Below are positions 62,050 to 64,000 of a stretch of 64,000 nucleotides of DNA, piece by piece. Source of the DNA: Ctena decussata (taxonomy: Eukaryota; Mollusca; Bivalvia; Lucinida; Lucinidae). Below the pieces are notes generated by a model. The model searched no databases and had not been told where the DNA came from. It was given only the letters and a program-made list of their open reading frames with translations. Both the position numbers and the translations under genes were made by a program. The DNA is taken from NCBI GenBank assembly GCA_963989385.1, contig OZ022500.1:105937842-106001841 (forward strand), in the 5' to 3' direction. The stretch's first letter is position 1; each line of letters starts with the position of its first letter.

Positions 62050-62280
62050 CTTTAAATCAAAAATGCAAATACTAAATTCAGACGGAAAATCCACTGGAAG
62101 TATGGAGCACATCAAACAAACGAAAAATAGCAAACAAGCTGAAATAACTGAAGCATTGAACTCAACATCTAGATATCTAGACGATCTTTTAAATATTGAC
62201 AATCCTTACTTTGAAGACATGGTGAATCGAGTTTATCCACGTGAGCTGCTAATATTTCCGACACCGAAGCCCCATTTTTT
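62050..62280 (+). pseudogene. Reverse-transcriptase relic, catalytic piece
   Basis: The frame reads TEALNSTSRYLDDLLNIDN, then PYFEDMVNRVYPRELL. YLDD is the catalytic [YF]xDD box of a reverse transcriptase. After about 62250 the expected continuation SDTEAPF appears in another frame, so a frameshift has occurred. I recall this type as abundant in bivalve and cnidarian genomes, but not its class (Penelope-like is possible). The sequence stops at the edge of the next element. Confidence 0.7.
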
Positions 62281-63137
62281 GTCCCCCCGCCTTTTCGAAT
62301 AAAAGCGGAGGGACATAGATTTTTCGGCTTTCCGTCCTTCCGTCTTTCTGTCCTTCCGTCCCCCTAAAGTAGTAGGTACCTTGTGTGCGCAACTCCTCCT
62401 ACAGTTTTATGCCGATTTGTCATGGTCTGAAGATACACATGTGGTTTGGATATAATCCCTAGATTATTTTTGTCACTTTTTTCACAAGTTGAACTTAGTC
62501 ATTTTTTAGGCGTTTTTACTATCAAAGTGACTAGATAGTGGGTACCTTGTGTGCGCAACTCCTCCAACAGTTTTCTGCCGATGCCTTTGAAATTTCACAG
62601 GTGTTTTGGTCATGGTCTGAAAATATGCATGTGGTTTGGATATAATCCTCACATTATTTTTTGTTACTTTTTCTACAAGTTGAACTTAGTCATTTTTTAG
62701 GCGTTTTTACTATCATAGTGACTAGATAGTGGGTACCTTGTGTGCGCAACTACTCCTACAGTTTTATGCCGATTCCTTTGAAACTTCACAGGTATTTTGG
62801 CCATGGTCTGAAAATATGCATGTGGTTTGGATATAATCCTCACATTATTTTTATTACTTTTTTTGGCAAATTGAACTTAGCCATTTTTCATACAGTTTTA
62901 CTATCAAAGAGAATAGATAGTGGGTACCTTGTGTGTGGAACTCCTCCTACAGTTTTATGCCGATTCCTTTGAAACTTCACAGGTGTTTTGATCATGGTCT
63001 GAAGATATGCATGTGGTTTGGATATAAACCTCACATTATTTTTTTTATTACTTTTTTCACATTTTTAACTTAGCCGCTTTTCTAGCTCAAACACTAAGTG
63101 TATATACAGTGGAGACCTAGTTTCCAAGGCGGGGGAC
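62281..63137. mobile_element. TIR element with four about 190-bp tandem units
   Basis: GTCCCCCCGCCTT opposes AAGGCGGGGGAC. Inside, GGTACCTTGTGTGCGCAACT recurs near 62377, 62541, 62733 and 62923. Each unit then has ACAGTTTTATGCCGATTCC, CATGGTCTGAAGATATGCAT, GTGGTTTGGATATAATCC and GGCGTTTTTACTATCA. CTTTCCGTCCTTCCGTC lies at the left. No coding content. Confidence 0.88.
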
Positions 63138-63209
63138 ATAAATTTTTCGAATTCGCTTATTTGGATTTGCTTTTATCTATTTTGGACGGATTTGTTTCAT
63201 CCAAAATTT

Positions 63210-63445
63210 GAGCCGCGACACGAGAAAACCAACAATGTGGTTGTGCGCCCAGCGCAGACTCAGATCAGCCTGGGCGTCCGCCCAGACTGAGCAGCGTCTT
63301 CTCTGTCCACAAGAAGGTAGCTAAGGCACTTAGCTACCATTTAAGCACTTAGGAAATACTCTGCTCAGACTAGGCGGATGTCCAGGCTGATCTGAGTCTG
63401 CGTTGGCCGCACAACCATATTGTTCGTTTTCTGGTGTCGCGGCTC
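63210..63445. repeat. MITE-like family A, full copy
   Basis: GAGCCGCGACACGAGAAAAC to CTGGTGTCGCGGCTC; 236 bp, the same length as 9247-9482. Confidence 0.92.
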
Positions 63446-63477
63446 GTTTATGATAAACGTGATGAGTATGTGCACAT

Positions 63478-63602
63478 AGTACTGATTAACCGCTTAGGAG
63501 GTCTAAGCCTGCCCAGGAATAGTGCGGTTAGGTTACTGACCGTCCCGACATGACCATAGCTGTTTACCGTGGACGTTAAGCAACAAATCAATCAATCAAT
63601 CT
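63478..63602 (+). mobile_element. SINE, 5'-truncated copy
   Basis: Only the 3' part of the 9563-9830 SINE: ACCGCTTAGGAGGTCTAAGC through TTTACCGTGGACGTTAAGCA with an AATCAATCAATCAATC tail. The tRNA-like head is missing. Confidence 0.88.
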
Positions 63603-63893
63603 CTAACAGGGCTATAGGGATCATAAAGTTCGAAAAGCTTTTTCAACAGTTTATCGCCGACACTATCAATTGGTTGCCAAGTTCCATGTCGGATTAAAAA
63701 CTCATACAGCAGGGCCTAACAAACTTATACAGCAGGGCCTAACAGAACCAGAATTATTTAAAAATGCAAAAAAGGCGAAAAAATGTAAGTAGGACTGATT
63801 TTTTCAGATCAGGTCAAAATTTATTACATTTTATAAAAGGTATTCGATATAACATAAATGTAACCCACAGTCTTCGTGCTTAGCAGTTAACCG
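63601..63893 (+). pseudogene. Reverse-transcriptase relic, C-terminal piece
   Basis: Open from 63609 to 63790: GYRDHKVRKAFSTVYRRHYQ, then LVAKFHVGLKT and QQGLTEPELFK. This matches what I remember as the downstream part of the same YLDD-type protein. ACAGCAGGGCCTAAC is duplicated inside it (63706 and 63730). A further FSDQ-like word follows near 63800 in a broken frame. Same strand and order as 62050-62280, with the segment between them replaced by other elements. Confidence 0.6.
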
Positions 63894-64000
63894 GCCATTG
63901 ATTGATTGATTGATTGATTGATTTGTTGCTTAACGTCCACGGTAAACAGCTATGGTCATGTCGGGACGGTCAGTTAACCTAACCACACTATTCCTGGGCA
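63894..64000 (-). mobile_element. SINE, partial copy cut by window end
   Basis: ATTGATTGATTGATTGATTG tail then TGCTTAACGTCCACGGTAAA and AACCTAACCACACTATTCC, the reverse of 63478-63602. Continues beyond the window. Confidence 0.88.

Overview
This is a gene-poor, AT-rich, repeat-crowded animal genome segment. It has no bacterial-style gene packing, its introns follow GT-AG rules, and it contains many LINE, SINE and foldback elements. The one gene identified with confidence is a Pitx homeobox gene with three coding exons on the minus strand. Repeats rich in TGACCTTGACC-type words, GGACGGACGGAC blocks and CTCACCTGA/TCAGGTGAG ends resemble bivalve mollusc genomes, so the source is probably a bivalve, possibly a venerid clam. 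That assignment rests on recall of repeat style and was not searched.

Layout. 1-1.9 kb: the edge of a satellite array with a 148-bp monomer. 2.1-2.4 kb: a 134-bp tandem duplication. 4.0-6.35 kb: an element built of about five 440-bp tandem units. 7-14.3 kb: inverted-repeat (MITE-like) elements, a full SINE with target-site duplications, and a large foldback carrying 10/21-bp repeats. 15.2-31.6 kb: Pitx (exon 3 at 15204-15731, homeobox exon 19551-19753, first coding exon 31432-31612). Its two introns (3.8 and 11.7 kb) hold a MITE, hairpins, a LINE fragment and two foldbacks containing tandem repeats. 32-34 kb: the upstream flank of Pitx, mostly featureless. 34.5-46.4 kb: repeats, including a 3' LINE piece with one in-frame stop (38.7-40.1 kb), a second LINE C-terminal piece (42.7-43.5 kb), and an array of changing 10-bp palindromes (36.8-37.0 kb). 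47-55 kb: mostly featureless, with a tRNA-like sequence and an approximately 150-bp-unit repeat. 55.2-58.7 kb: two large foldback DNA transposon relics, one with mariner-like TA-flanked ends. 59-64 kb: more repeats and a reverse-transcriptase relic interrupted by a cluster of other elements.

Only Pitx has an assignable host function, as a K50 paired-like transcription factor. In bilaterians it acts downstream of Nodal in left-right patterning, among other roles. Everything else supported here is mobile or tandem DNA. Two further open frames (35918-36283 and 47962-48168) could be host exons but are unproven. Coordinates of repeat edges are read by eye and may be off by several bases.
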